Below, piece by piece: positions 1-7,966 of a stretch of DNA of 64,000 bases. The notes under the pieces are model-generated. The model saw nothing but the letters and a program-made list of their open reading frames with translations, was not told the origin of the DNA and made no database searches. The position numbers were made by a program, and so were the translations under genes. The DNA comes from Pseudomonas simiae (GTDB lineage: Bacteria; Pseudomonadota; Gammaproteobacteria; Pseudomonadales; Pseudomonadaceae): assembly GCF_900111895.1 (NCBI RefSeq), contig NZ_FOKB01000010.1:1-64000 (forward strand). The letters run 5' to 3'. Position 1 is the first letter of the stretch. The number at the start of each line of letters is the position of its first letter.

Positions 1-48
1 GATATGCCGACTGATCCACCGCTTTCGCAGGCAAGCCAGCTCCCACAT
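1..48. repeat. REP half-element
   Basis: This is the right half of a REP-type palindrome, ending in CAGCTCCCACATTTT. It repeats bases 181-228 almost exactly (two mismatches seen by eye), so the left arm probably lies just outside the window. Confidence 0.7.
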
Positions 49-139
49 TTTTGAGGGCATTTCAAATCGATTGGGCGGTGCTTCGACCATAAAGCCACCG
101 GCAGTACACGCCAGATCCCAACCTGGAACGCAGTTTAAA

Positions 140-228
140 TGTGGGAGCGGGCTTGCTCGCGAATGCGATCTTTCAGTGACAGATATACCGACTGACCCAC
201 CGCTTTCGCAGGCAAGCCAGCTCCCACA
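140..228. repeat. Paired REP element (REPIN-like)
   Basis: A left arm starting TGTGGGAGCGGGCTTGCTCG and a right arm ending GGCAAGCCAGCTCCCACA face each other about 40 bases apart. The same layout recurs at 10140, 31732, 35405 and 47395. Such REP doublets are typical extragenic repeats of fluorescent pseudomonads. Together with the half copy at 1-48, it fills the stretch before the first gene. Confidence 0.8.
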
Positions 229-247
229 TTTTCACCTGCATTTCACA

Positions 248-985
248 TCAAGCCATCTGAGGCACCGCAACCAGCAGGATTGCCGTGCCATGGGTCAGCG
301 TCGCCGCCAACACCCCGTAGCGCATGCGCACCAGCGCACAGGCCAACCCTTCGATCACCGTGAACAACAACACCGGCCAGCCCAACTGGGTGACGCTCAG
401 TGCCAGGAACGCATGGCAAGCCGCAAACGCCACGCCGCTGGCCAGTGCGGCGCGTAAGGGCGCGACATGCTGTTCCAGATAACCCTGCAAATAACCGCGA
501 AACAACACTTCTTCCAATGCATTGGCGCCGTAGGCCAGGACGACCATCCCCGGTAGCCATACCCAATAACCCGGGATCGCTGACGCCTCGATACCCTGGT
601 AAAACCGGAGCGGCACACCGATCAGGCACCCGACGGCGATCCCGACCGTAAGGCCTGACGCGCGATGCCCCTTGGACCAGAGGATAAGTGGCGACAAGTC
701 TGGCGCCACGCGCACGAGCAAGGCGATCAACAGCACCGACAAGCCACCCAGCGCTGCCAATACAAAGGTGTTTGCCGTGAATGCCAGTTGCACCGCGCTG
801 CCAAGCGACCACATGCCCAAAGGGGTCATCACATCGCGCATCAGCACAAAAGCGACCAACAGAATCAGGATGCGCATGCCCGTCAGCGACTTGGGCGTGA
901 GTGCGAACCACAGGCCAAAGAGCAGCAGGCCCGGCGCCAGATACGTGGCGTAGTTAATCAGTACCGCCATTCCCTGGGTAATCAT
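248..985 (-). CDS. CPBP family intramembrane metalloprotease (CAAX prenyl protease-like)
   Basis: A multi-pass membrane protein of about 245 residues in the CPBP/ABI family (Rce1 fold). Numbered from the chosen start, the EExxxR motif is at E158, E159 and R163 (EEVLFRGY), with later histidines at about 191 (ACHAF) and 232 (LTHG), matching the family's three metal-site motifs. Substrates of bacterial members are mostly unknown; bacteriocin immunity and membrane-protein processing are reported roles. An in-frame GTG at 1012 would overlap the next gene by 20 bases. ATG 985 avoids this, and ATG 970 is also possible. It follows the RidA gene by only 7 bases, so it is probably the last gene of a three-gene operon (DUF6434-RidA-CPBP). 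Confidence 0.8.
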   Translation of the reverse strand: MITQGMAVLINYATYLAPGLLLFGLWFALTPKSLTGMRILILLVAFVLMRDVMTPLGMWSLGSAVQLAFTANTFVLAALGGLSVLLIALLVRVAPDLSPLILWSKGHRASGLTVGIAVGCLIGVPLRFYQGIEASAIPGYWVWLPGMVVLAYGANALEEVLFRGYLQGYLEQHVAPLRAALASGVAFAACHAFLALSVTQLGWPVLLFTVIEGLACALVRMRYGVLAATLTHGTAILLVAVPQMA

Positions 986-992
986 CGGTCGC

Positions 993-1463
993 TCAACCGT
1001 GTGCCACCGCAATCATATCGACCTCCACCGCCGCCGACTTCGGCAACTGCATCACCCCCACCGACGTACGCGTGTGCGCCCCGGCGGCACCCAGAATTTC
1101 GTGCAACAAATCCGACGCGCCGTTGGCCACCTCACTCTGCTGATCAAAATCCTCGGCACTGCGCACGTACACGGTGATGCGCGGGATCGCCCTGACCTGG
1201 TCCAGCGAACCCAACGCCTGTTTGAGCAACCCCAAGCAACGCAAGGCACTGATACCGGCGGCGATTTGCGCCTGGGCCACGGTCAGGCTTGCTCCAACCT
1301 TGCCCGGCAGCACGATCGCATCGCCGACGCGGGGGATCTGGCCACTGATGTAGAGGTGGTTGCCGTCGCGAACCAACGGCGTGTAGTTACCGCCGATTTT
1401 GAATTCGTCCAACTGATAGCCAAGGCGTTGCTGGGCGGCCTGGTATTTCTCATCGGGTGTCAT
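993..1463 (-). CDS. RidA family protein (YjgF/YER057c/UK114)
   Basis: A 156-residue Rid-fold protein. Visible family blocks are LVRDGNHLYISGQIPR, the GASLTVAQAQIAA segment and the C-terminal AVEVDMIAVA strand. Rid proteins form trimers that hydrolyse reactive enamine/imine intermediates of amino acid metabolism. This one belongs to the longer subgroup (about 150 residues) rather than to canonical RidA (about 128), so deaminase activity cannot be assumed. ATG 1463 was chosen over the upstream in-frame start (1493) because it overlaps the stop codon of the upstream gene as ATGA, a sign of translational coupling. Confidence 0.85.
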   Translation of the reverse strand: MTPDEKYQAAQQRLGYQLDEFKIGGNYTPLVRDGNHLYISGQIPRVGDAIVLPGKVGASLTVAQAQIAAGISALRCLGLLKQALGSLDQVRAIPRITVYVRSAEDFDQQSEVANGASDLLHEILGAAGAHTRTSVGVMQLPKSAAVEVDMIAVAHG

Positions 1464-1678
1464 GGGCGTGAATCCTCGTTTCGGCGCAGCCACTCATCCA
1501 CCACGTCGCCCAGGGTCTTGGGCTGGTCGTTGCGAATCCAGGCCATAAAGGGACGATCGAATTTGAACCCCGGACCGCAGTGCTCAAGCATGAAGCGGCG
1601 TACGTTTTGCGTGTTTTTGTAGTGTGGGGTCACGGGGGTGCTGCGGGTGATGGCGTCGCTGTGCCAATTGAAGTCCAT
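1460..1678 (-). CDS. DUF6434-like small protein
   Basis: A 72-residue protein starting MDFNWHSDAITRSTPVT, with a central YKNTQNVRRFMLEHCG block followed by FKFDRPFMAWI and ending in a TLGDVVDEWLRR helix. From memory this pattern matches the DUF6434 family, often annotated beside SAP-type domains; no function is known. The open frame extends upstream to 1873, but that extension runs into the 3' end of the lactonase gene and has no protein-like character, so ATG 1678 is preferred. It ends in an ATGA overlap with the RidA gene. Confidence 0.7.
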   Translation of the reverse strand: MDFNWHSDAITRSTPVTPHYKNTQNVRRFMLEHCGPGFKFDRPFMAWIRNDQPKTLGDVVDEWLRRNEDSRP

Positions 1679-1773
1679 TTGCGTGACGCTCTGATGCCTC
1701 AGGAGCCAGCAGCATAGCGCCAAATGCCACGATGAACGCCTGCCAACCGACGCCCATCGTGTTTTTTTACACG

Positions 1774-2871
1774 TTAGCTGCCGAAGCCGGCGTCCCGCGT
1801 ATTGACGAACAACGAATAGATCGAATGGCTGCCGGCCATGAACAGGCGGTTGCCTTCGCGGCCGCCAAAACACAGGTTGGGGCAGCGTTCGGGCAGCGAG
1901 ATATGCCCGATGGCCTTGCCCTGTGGATTGAACACGCGCACACCATCGAGTTTTTCCAGGTCAGCCTTGGGGTCACCATTGCCGCCCCAACCGCACCACA
2001 GGTTGCCGTTCTCGTCACACTTGATGCCGTCCAGCGCTGCGTAGTCGAAACCTTCGATGTGCTTGCGACGGGCACCGAGCGTGCCGTCGTCCTTAACGTC
2101 GATGGCCCAGATCAGTCGGTTGGGTTTGGCCCGACCTTCCACGACGTACAAGACTTTTTCATCCGGTGAAAAACACAGGCCATTGGGTCCGTTGAGGTCG
2201 TCGATCACCCGCGTGACCGTGCCGCTTTCGCCGTCGATGCGATAAACGCCATGGGGCTGGGTGGGTGCGATCTTGTGCCCCTCGTAGTTGTTGCTGGTCT
2301 GGAACGGCGGGTCAGTGAACCACACCGAGCCATCCCGCTTGCACACGATATCGTTGGGTGAGTTGAAAGGCTTGCCGTCAAAGCTGTCCGCCAGCACTGT
2401 AAGGCTGCCATTGTGTTCGGTACGGGTGATTCGCCGGCCCTCGCGGGTGGTCGTCGAACCTTCGCACACCAGCAGGCGGCCCTGGCGATCGCGGCACATG
2501 CCGTTGGAGAAATTGGCATTTTCGCGGTACACCGACAGGCTGTCGGTCACTTCGTCCCAGCGCACGATACGGTTATTGGGAATATCGCTGACCAGCAGGT
2601 AGCGGCCATCGCCGATCCACACGGGCCCCTCGGCCCAGCGCAAACCGGTTGCCAACCGTTCGACACTGGCGTTGAACAGGCGCAACTCCAGGAAACTGTC
2701 ATCGAGCACTTTGATCAGTGGGTCCGGATAACGCTGGCTCAACGGCTCGGCAGCATCTGCCAGGCGAGGCAAGTTACCCAGCACCGCCACCGATGCGGAA
2801 ACAGCCAAGGAACGCTTGAGGAAGACGCGCCGAGTGTGGTCGGTCCGCGTGGGCAGAGGAGGAAGATCCAT
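1774..2871 (-). CDS. SMP-30/gluconolactonase family protein, Tat-exported
   Basis: A 365-residue six-bladed beta-propeller lactonase. The N-terminus carries a twin-arginine signal (TRRVFLKRS followed by a hydrophobic stretch, about residues 13-40), placing it in the periplasm. Propeller landmarks include GLRWAEGPVWIGD, the SPNDIVCKRDGSVWFTDPP block and GPNGLCFSPDEKVLYVVE, which supply the metal-binding Glu, Asn and Asp of the SMP-30 family. It probably hydrolyses a sugar-acid or similar lactone; the substrate cannot be read from sequence. It is divergent from the NTF2-like gene, and the shared spacer contains two dyads that could be operators. Confidence 0.88.
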   Translation of the reverse strand: MDLPPLPTRTDHTRRVFLKRSLAVSASVAVLGNLPRLADAAEPLSQRYPDPLIKVLDDSFLELRLFNASVERLATGLRWAEGPVWIGDGRYLLVSDIPNNRIVRWDEVTDSLSVYRENANFSNGMCRDRQGRLLVCEGSTTTREGRRITRTEHNGSLTVLADSFDGKPFNSPNDIVCKRDGSVWFTDPPFQTSNNYEGHKIAPTQPHGVYRIDGESGTVTRVIDDLNGPNGLCFSPDEKVLYVVEGRAKPNRLIWAIDVKDDGTLGARRKHIEGFDYAALDGIKCDENGNLWCGWGGNGDPKADLEKLDGVRVFNPQGKAIGHISLPERCPNLCFGGREGNRLFMAGSHSIYSLFVNTRDAGFGS

Positions 2872-3089
2872 CGTGTGTCTCCGTTATTTTATTGTTAGAC
2901 GGGACGCCATTCTTAACCAGTGATGAGACATCGTACAATAACAATACGATCTCAAAACCCATTCCCAGCAAGACCTGCGTAAATAATCAAAAAATTACTT
3001 TCCAAAATCAGCTTGGATATTGCAATGTTGTACGACGACACAAACAGTTACGTGTTGTCCGCCACTTCAACAACAATAAGGAAACATCC
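2872..3089. promoter_or_regulatory. Divergent promoter region with two candidate operators
   Basis: This 218-base A/T-rich spacer separates the lactonase (-) from the NTF2-like gene (+). It holds a dyad at 2930-2950 (ATCGTA, nine bases, TACGAT) and a second at 3028-3043 (TTGT, eight bases, ACAA). Both resemble GntR/FCD-type sites of TTGTNNNACAA character. No regulator gene is adjacent. AATAAGGA at 3075-3082 serves as the ribosome binding site of the plus-strand gene. Confidence 0.4.
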
Positions 3090-3521
3090 ATGCCAAACGT
3101 CAAAGTACTGATCGGCTTTCTGTGCCTGTTTACGGGTTATGTCGCCGCAGCGCCTGCCCCTGCTGAAAAGGAGGTGGCCCAAGCGGTCGACCAACTGACC
3201 CAAGCCATGCTGCACCTGGACCTCAAGCAGCTTCATGCGCTGACGTCCGACAAGCTCACCTACGGCCACTCCAGCGGCAAAGTGCAGAACAAAGACCAAT
3301 TCATTGCCGACCTGGAAACCCATACCAGCGCGTTCAAGACCCTGGAAATGCAGAACCAGACCATCACCCTGCAAGGCGACACCGCGCTGGTACGCAACCA
3401 CTTCCATGCGCTGGCGGTGAACAGTGGCGTGGAAGTGCCCACTGATATCGATAACTTCCAGGTGTGGCAGAAGCAAAAAGGCAAATGGCTGTTGATCGGA
3501 CGCCAGGCCTACAAGTACTGA
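3090..3521 (+). CDS. Exported NTF2-like (DUF4440/SnoaL-like) protein
   Basis: A 143-residue protein with a signal peptide (about residues 1-20, ending YVAAAPA) followed by one NTF2-like alpha+beta cone domain. The block LKQLHALTSDKLTYGHSSGK and the terminal NFQVWQKQKGKWLLIGRQ are typical of DUF4440 proteins. These are usually small-molecule-binding proteins or isomerases of unknown substrate, and this one should be periplasmic. The open frame begins at 2892, but ATG 3090 has a ribosome binding site (AATAAGGA) and starts the signal peptide. It may be co-regulated with the divergent lactonase, which is inference from position only. Confidence 0.82.
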   Translation: MPNVKVLIGFLCLFTGYVAAAPAPAEKEVAQAVDQLTQAMLHLDLKQLHALTSDKLTYGHSSGKVQNKDQFIADLETHTSAFKTLEMQNQTITLQGDTALVRNHFHALAVNSGVEVPTDIDNFQVWQKQKGKWLLIGRQAYKY

Positions 3522-3549
3522 TGCCGATCGGTGAGCCGTTGAGCGCGGC

Positions 3550-4875
3550 TCACCACTCCACCACCTTGCGCACGCTGAGCAATGCCTCATGCAGGGCTGG
3601 CATTGCTACCGAGCCCAAGGCCAGGCGTAGCGCATGCGGGACATGGGCCGAGACGGCAAACGGCTCGGCGGTGGACACGGAAATATTGTCGCGCTGCAAC
3701 GTCATGGCGACCTGATCGGCCCGGGCGTCTTCCGCCAACGGTAACCATAAGAAATACGACGAGGGATGGCTGGTGTAGGCCAGCCCTTTCAACACCCGCG
3801 CAGCCAGGGCCTGGCGGGCCTGGGCGTCCTCGCGCTTTTGCGCCTCCAGTTGTGCCACGGTGCCATCTTCGATCCAGGCCACCGCAATGGCGCTCATCAC
3901 ACCGGGCACGTTCCAGGTCGTGGCCATGATGGCGCGCTCGAGCGTTTTCACCCAATCGCTCGGCGCCGCGACAAACCCCACGCGCAAACCGGTCGCGACA
4001 CTTTTTGAGAGCCCGCCCACATACACCGTGCGTTCCGGCGCCAGGGTCGCCACGGGTGGCGGTGCGTTTTCGGCCAAGAACGCGTAGGCCGCATCCTCAA
4101 TGATCATCAGATTGTGCTGACGGGCGATGGAGACCAAGCGCTCGCGCTGGGCCAGATCCATTACCCAGCCGAGGGGGTTGTGCAAGGTCGGCATGCTGTA
4201 CACGGCACGCACCGGCCGCTTGCGACACAGGTTTTGCAAGGCCTCCAGGTCCGGGCCGGTCGGCGTCACCGGGATCGCGACAATTTCCAGGTGCAGGGTC
4301 TCGGCCAGCACCTTGAACCCCGAATAAGTCAATGCATCCACCGCAATCACATCGCCGGGCTTGAGCAACGCCATCATCGTCACCGCCAGGCCATGTTGGG
4401 CGCCGCTGGTCAGCAGCACTTGTTCGGGGTCAACGGTGAGCCCTCGACTGAGCAAATGCCGCGCAAACGCCGCGCGCTCATGCAGGCGCCCGGCATGGGG
4501 CTGATAGCGCAACAACGCTTCAAGGTCGCCGGACAGCGCGAGTTGGCGCAGCGCCGTACGCAACAAATCTGCCTGACCCGGCAACGCGGGGTAGTTGAAA
4601 TTGAGATCGAGCATCCCCGCCGTCACCGTCATCTGTCCACTGCCCTGCCCTGGCGGCAACGAGATCTCGCGCACGAAGGTGCCACGCCCGGTTTCGCCGC
4701 TGACCAAGCCCATGGCCTCAAGCTCGGTGTACACGCGACTGGCGGTAACCAAGGCCAAGCCATGGTCGGCGGCCAACTGGCGGTGCGTCGGCAGGCGCAT
4801 GCCAGGCGGCATTTCGCCGCGGCGGATGGCGGCGGCAAAAGTATCGACCAGGGACTTGTAGCGGGCGCGCGGCAT
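3550..4875 (-). CDS. MocR-type GntR regulator with aminotransferase-like domain
   Basis: A 441-residue fusion of an N-terminal winged-helix GntR domain (residues about 1-70, MRLPTHRQLAADHGLALVTA) and a fold-type-I aminotransferase domain. The PLP-lysine segment is seen as VYVGGLSKSVATGLRVGF, and the preceding Asp/Tyr region as MIIEDAAYAFL. MocR proteins generally act as PLP-sensing transcription regulators rather than as enzymes. It is divergent from a DMT exporter with a 90-base spacer containing a perfect 6-bp dyad, which suggests it controls that exporter and itself. One of two MocR genes in the window. Confidence 0.9.
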   Translation of the reverse strand: MPRARYKSLVDTFAAAIRRGEMPPGMRLPTHRQLAADHGLALVTASRVYTELEAMGLVSGETGRGTFVREISLPPGQGSGQMTVTAGMLDLNFNYPALPGQADLLRTALRQLALSGDLEALLRYQPHAGRLHERAAFARHLLSRGLTVDPEQVLLTSGAQHGLAVTMMALLKPGDVIAVDALTYSGFKVLAETLHLEIVAIPVTPTGPDLEALQNLCRKRPVRAVYSMPTLHNPLGWVMDLAQRERLVSIARQHNLMIIEDAAYAFLAENAPPPVATLAPERTVYVGGLSKSVATGLRVGFVAAPSDWVKTLERAIMATTWNVPGVMSAIAVAWIEDGTVAQLEAQKREDAQARQALAARVLKGLAYTSHPSSYFLWLPLAEDARADQVAMTLQRDNISVSTAEPFAVSAHVPHALRLALGSVAMPALHEALLSVRKVVEW

Positions 4876-4889
4876 TCGGATGTATCCAT

Positions 4890-4907
4890 GACAATTTTTT
4901 GATTGTC
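4890..4907. promoter_or_regulatory. Candidate MocR operator dyad
   Basis: GACAAT and ATTGTC form a perfect 6-bp inverted repeat with a six-base spacer, lying 15 bases upstream of the MocR start codon and between the two divergent genes. Autoregulation plus control of the exporter is the natural reading, but it is unproven. Confidence 0.4.
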
Positions 4908-4965
4908 TTAATGTTCGCCCCTAGGATGACCTGAACGCAACCCCTCCGGCTTCGAGCACGCCATC

Positions 4966-5856
4966 ATGGAACGTACCTCCCCTATCAACACCCTGGACAC
5001 CCGCACCCAAGGCTGGATCAACGGCTTTATCGGCGTGGTGATTTTCAGCGGTTCACTACCCGCCACGCGCCTGGCCGTGATGGAATTCGACCCGGCATTT
5101 CTCACCATGATCCGCGCGGCCATCGCCGCCGCCCTGGGTGTGCTCCTGCTGTGGCTGTTCAAGGAAAAACGCCCTGCGCGCAATCAGTGGGGGCCGCTGG
5201 TGGTCGTTGCTCTTGGGGTGGTGATCGGCTTTCCCTTGCTCACCGCCCTGGCGCTGCAATACGTGACGTCAGCCCACTCCATCGTATTCATTGGCCTGCT
5301 GCCCCTGGCCACCGCGGTGTTTGGCGTGTTGCGCGGCGGCGAGCGCCCACGTCCGGTGTTCTGGATGTTCTCGATCCTAGGTAGTGTCTGTGTGATGGGG
5401 TATGCGTTCGCCCAAGGCTTGAGCGCCGCACCGGCCGGCGACCTGCTGATGCTGCTGGCGGTGCTGGCCTGCGGCCTGGGATACGCCGAAGGCGCCACGC
5501 TGTCACGCAGCCTGGGCGGCTGGCAGGTGATTTGCTGGGCGCTGGTAGTGTCGGTCCCCGTGGTGGTGCCCTTGAGTCTGGTCCTCGCCCCCACCCATTT
5601 CAGTGGCATCAGCTTGCCGGCTTGGCTGAGCCTGGGTTACGTGTCGCTGTTCAGCATGCTGATCGGCTTTGTGTTCTGGTACCGCGGCCTGGCCCAGGGT
5701 GGCATCGCCGCCGTTGGCCAATTGCAATTGCTGCAACCGTTTTTCGGCCTGGCACTCGCGGCGGGCCTGCTGCATGAGCAGGTCAGCCTGGGCATGGTGT
5801 TGGTGACCGTCGCGGTGATCGGCTGCGTGGCCGGCGCAAAGAAATTCGCCCATTAA
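4966..5856 (+). CDS. DMT superfamily EamA transporter
   Basis: A 296-residue inner-membrane protein with ten hydrophobic segments arranged as two EamA repeats. Typical signatures are the FSGSLPATRLAV start of repeat 1, the FIGLLPLATAVFGVL end of repeat 1 and the FWYRGLAQGGIAAVGQLQLL block in repeat 2. Proteins of this family export amino acids, metabolites or drugs; the substrate is not evident. The divergent MocR neighbour hints at an amine, amino acid or vitamer substrate. Its last four bases overlap the end of the convergent YceI gene. Confidence 0.88.
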   Translation: MERTSPINTLDTRTQGWINGFIGVVIFSGSLPATRLAVMEFDPAFLTMIRAAIAAALGVLLLWLFKEKRPARNQWGPLVVVALGVVIGFPLLTALALQYVTSAHSIVFIGLLPLATAVFGVLRGGERPRPVFWMFSILGSVCVMGYAFAQGLSAAPAGDLLMLLAVLACGLGYAEGATLSRSLGGWQVICWALVVSVPVVVPLSLVLAPTHFSGISLPAWLSLGYVSLFSMLIGFVFWYRGLAQGGIAAVGQLQLLQPFFGLALAAGLLHEQVSLGMVLVTVAVIGCVAGAKKFAH

Positions 5857-6419
5857 CGCTGCGGTGCGACCATCTTGAACTTGATGTTGATCTCGTTGGA
5901 CACCACGCTGTTACCGGCCCACTCGCCCTCGCCGATCTTGAAATCGCCGCGTTTGAGGACGAACTCACCGTCGAACACACCGATGCCACCGTGCTCCTTG
6001 AGCACCACGTCCACCTTCACGGGGTGTGTGGTGCCCTTGATGGTCAGGTTGCCGCTGATCGTGTAGCGGTTGTCCCCCAGGGCCGTGACGCCAGTGGACT
6101 CATACACGCCCACCGGATAGGTCGCGGTATCAAACCAGGAAGCACGTTGCAGTTCGTCGTTCGCATCCGGGCTGCCGGCGTCGATGCTGGCGAGCTGGAT
6201 CTTGAGCACCGCTTGCCCGACCTCCGGCTGTTGCGTGTCGAAGGTCAAGGTGCCTTCAAATTCGCTGAAGGTGCCGTATACCCGCTGCCCCAATTGCGTG
6301 TAGGTGAAGCTGATCTGGCTGGCGGTGCGGTTGACGTCCTTGTACTCCACCGCCTGGGCGCTGGAAACATAAGCAAGGATCAGGGCCAGTACGGCGACCG
6401 GGGACATTAGACGTTTCAT
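5853..6419 (-). CDS. YceI family periplasmic lipid-binding-like protein
   Basis: A 188-residue protein with a Sec signal peptide (residues about 1-23, ending SSAQA) and a single YceI lipocalin-like beta barrel. It contains the TASQISFTYTQLGQRVYGTF entry strand and the NLTIKGTTHPVKVDV block. YceI proteins bind isoprenoid or other amphiphilic molecules in the periplasm, and some respond to base stress. It is alone in its transcription unit and converges on the EamA gene with overlapping stop codons (TTAA shared), so no terminator separates them. Confidence 0.88.
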   Translation of the reverse strand: MKRLMSPVAVLALILAYVSSAQAVEYKDVNRTASQISFTYTQLGQRVYGTFSEFEGTLTFDTQQPEVGQAVLKIQLASIDAGSPDANDELQRASWFDTATYPVGVYESTGVTALGDNRYTISGNLTIKGTTHPVKVDVVLKEHGGIGVFDGEFVLKRGDFKIGEGEWAGNSVVSNEINIKFKMVAPQR

Positions 6420-6540
6420 GCAACGCTCCGCAGAGGAAGGGACACCGGTACTGAGCTGACACGCCCTACCAGGGATTTATTCCATTCAGGCGTTTGTCCT
6501 GCTAAACAGAGTAGTCGGCCCACACTAATAAGGACGCTGC

Positions 6541-7035
6541 ATGCACGCCCCTTCACTCCAGGATATCACCGCGCCGGAAGGCATCTGCTACGGCTGCGGC
6601 GGCAGTAACCCCCATGGCCTGCACATCAAGAGCCGCTGGGACGCGGACGGAATACACCTGGTCGCCGAACACCTGCCCGAGGCCCGCTACAGCGGCTGGC
6701 CGGACCTGGTCTACGGCGGCCTGATCGCCATGCTGGTGGACTGCCACTCCAACTGGACTGCGATGGCCTACCACTACCGCGCCGAAGGGCGCGAACCCGG
6801 CAGCCTGCCGCGCATCGACTGCGTCACCGGCAACCTGGGGATCAAGTTCATCAAGCCAACGCCCATGGGGGTCACCCTGACCCTGCGCGCGCGGGCCGAC
6901 GGTGAGGTCGGACGCAAGACCCGCGTGATCTGTGAGGTGTACGCCGGCGACGTGCTGACCGCCCTCGGCGATTCAATCTTTGTGCGTGTCGACACCGGTC
7001 AATTGGCCGCTGCCGCCCATGGTCGCGAGGACTGA
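6541..7035 (+). CDS. PaaI-type hotdog-fold thioesterase
   Basis: A 164-residue hotdog protein. It has CYGCGGSNPHGLHIKSRW near the N-terminus (a Cys-rich start common in this subgroup), the central VYGGLIAMLVDCHSNWTAM helix with the catalytic-type Gly-Gly and Asp, and the long strand RIDCVTGNLGIKFIKPTP. It probably hydrolyses acyl-CoA or aryl-CoA thioesters in the cytoplasm; the substrate is unknown. It is followed 43 bases later by a dienelactone hydrolase, which has its own ribosome binding site, so the two may or may not be cotranscribed. Confidence 0.8.
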   Translation: MHAPSLQDITAPEGICYGCGGSNPHGLHIKSRWDADGIHLVAEHLPEARYSGWPDLVYGGLIAMLVDCHSNWTAMAYHYRAEGREPGSLPRIDCVTGNLGIKFIKPTPMGVTLTLRARADGEVGRKTRVICEVYAGDVLTALGDSIFVRVDTGQLAAAAHGRED

Positions 7036-7078
7036 TCCTGGGCTACATTGACCGCCACCGCTAATCGAGGATGCACCG

Positions 7079-7966
7079 ATGACTCGTCTCACCGCGAAAG
7101 ACTTTGCCCCCGAACTGCTGGAGCTTTATGACGGCTACGCCCACGGCAAGATCAATCGCCGCGAATTTCTCGACCGCGCCGCGCTGTTCACCTTTGGCGG
7201 CCTGACCGCCTCGGCTCTGCTCGCGGCCCTGAGCCCCAACTATGCGCTGGCCGAGCAAGTGAAATTCACCGACCCGAACATCGTCGCCGACTACATCACC
7301 TACCCCTCGCCCAAAGGCAACGGCAGCGTGCGCGGCTACCTCGTGCGCCCGGCCAAAGCCATGGGCAAGCTGCCGGCGGTGGTGGTGGTCCACGAAAACC
7401 GCGGCCTCAACCCTTACATCGAAGACGTCGCCCGGCGCCTGGCTAAAGCCGGCTTCATCGCCCTGGCCCCGGATGGCTTGACCTCGGTCGGCGGCTACCC
7501 CGGCAACGACGAAAAAGGCGTGGCCCTGCAACAGACTGTCGACCCGACCAAGCTGATGAACGACTTCTTCGCCGCCATCGAATGGCTGATGCACCACGAC
7601 AGCAGCACTGGCAAGGTCGGGATTACCGGCTTCTGTTATGGCGGTGGCGTGACCAACGCAGCGGCGGTGGCCTACCCGGAATTGGGTGCGGCGGTGTCGT
7701 TTTATGGACGCCAGCCGGAAGCCAAGGACGTGCCACGGATCAAGGCGCCGATCATGCTGCATTACGGTGAGCTGGATACGCGGATCAACGAAGGTTGGCC
7801 AGCCTATGAACAGGCGCTCAAGGAGGCCGGTACGCCCTATGAGGCGTATATCTACAAGGGCGCCAACCACGGCTTCCATAATGATTCGACGCCACGCTAC
7901 GACGAGGCGGCGGCCAAGCTGGCGTGGGAAAGAACACTCGGTTGGTTCAATAAATACCTGGTCTAA
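7079..7966 (+). CDS. Dienelactone hydrolase family protein with Tat-like leader
   Basis: A 295-residue alpha/beta hydrolase. Residues about 20-55 contain a twin-arginine-like leader (INRREFLDRAALFTFGG followed by a hydrophobic stretch to NYALA), as in the YghX subgroup. The nucleophile motif is GFCYGGG (cysteine in place of serine, as in dienelactone hydrolases), with the acid at GELDTRIN and histidine at GANHGFHND. It probably cleaves a lactone or ester in the periplasm; the true substrate is unknown. Its 3' end overlaps the convergent ampR gene by four bases. Confidence 0.87.
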   Translation: MTRLTAKDFAPELLELYDGYAHGKINRREFLDRAALFTFGGLTASALLAALSPNYALAEQVKFTDPNIVADYITYPSPKGNGSVRGYLVRPAKAMGKLPAVVVVHENRGLNPYIEDVARRLAKAGFIALAPDGLTSVGGYPGNDEKGVALQQTVDPTKLMNDFFAAIEWLMHHDSSTGKVGITGFCYGGGVTNAAAVAYPELGAAVSFYGRQPEAKDVPRIKAPIMLHYGELDTRINEGWPAYEQALKEAGTPYEAYIYKGANHGFHNDSTPRYDEAAAKLAWERTLGWFNKYLV

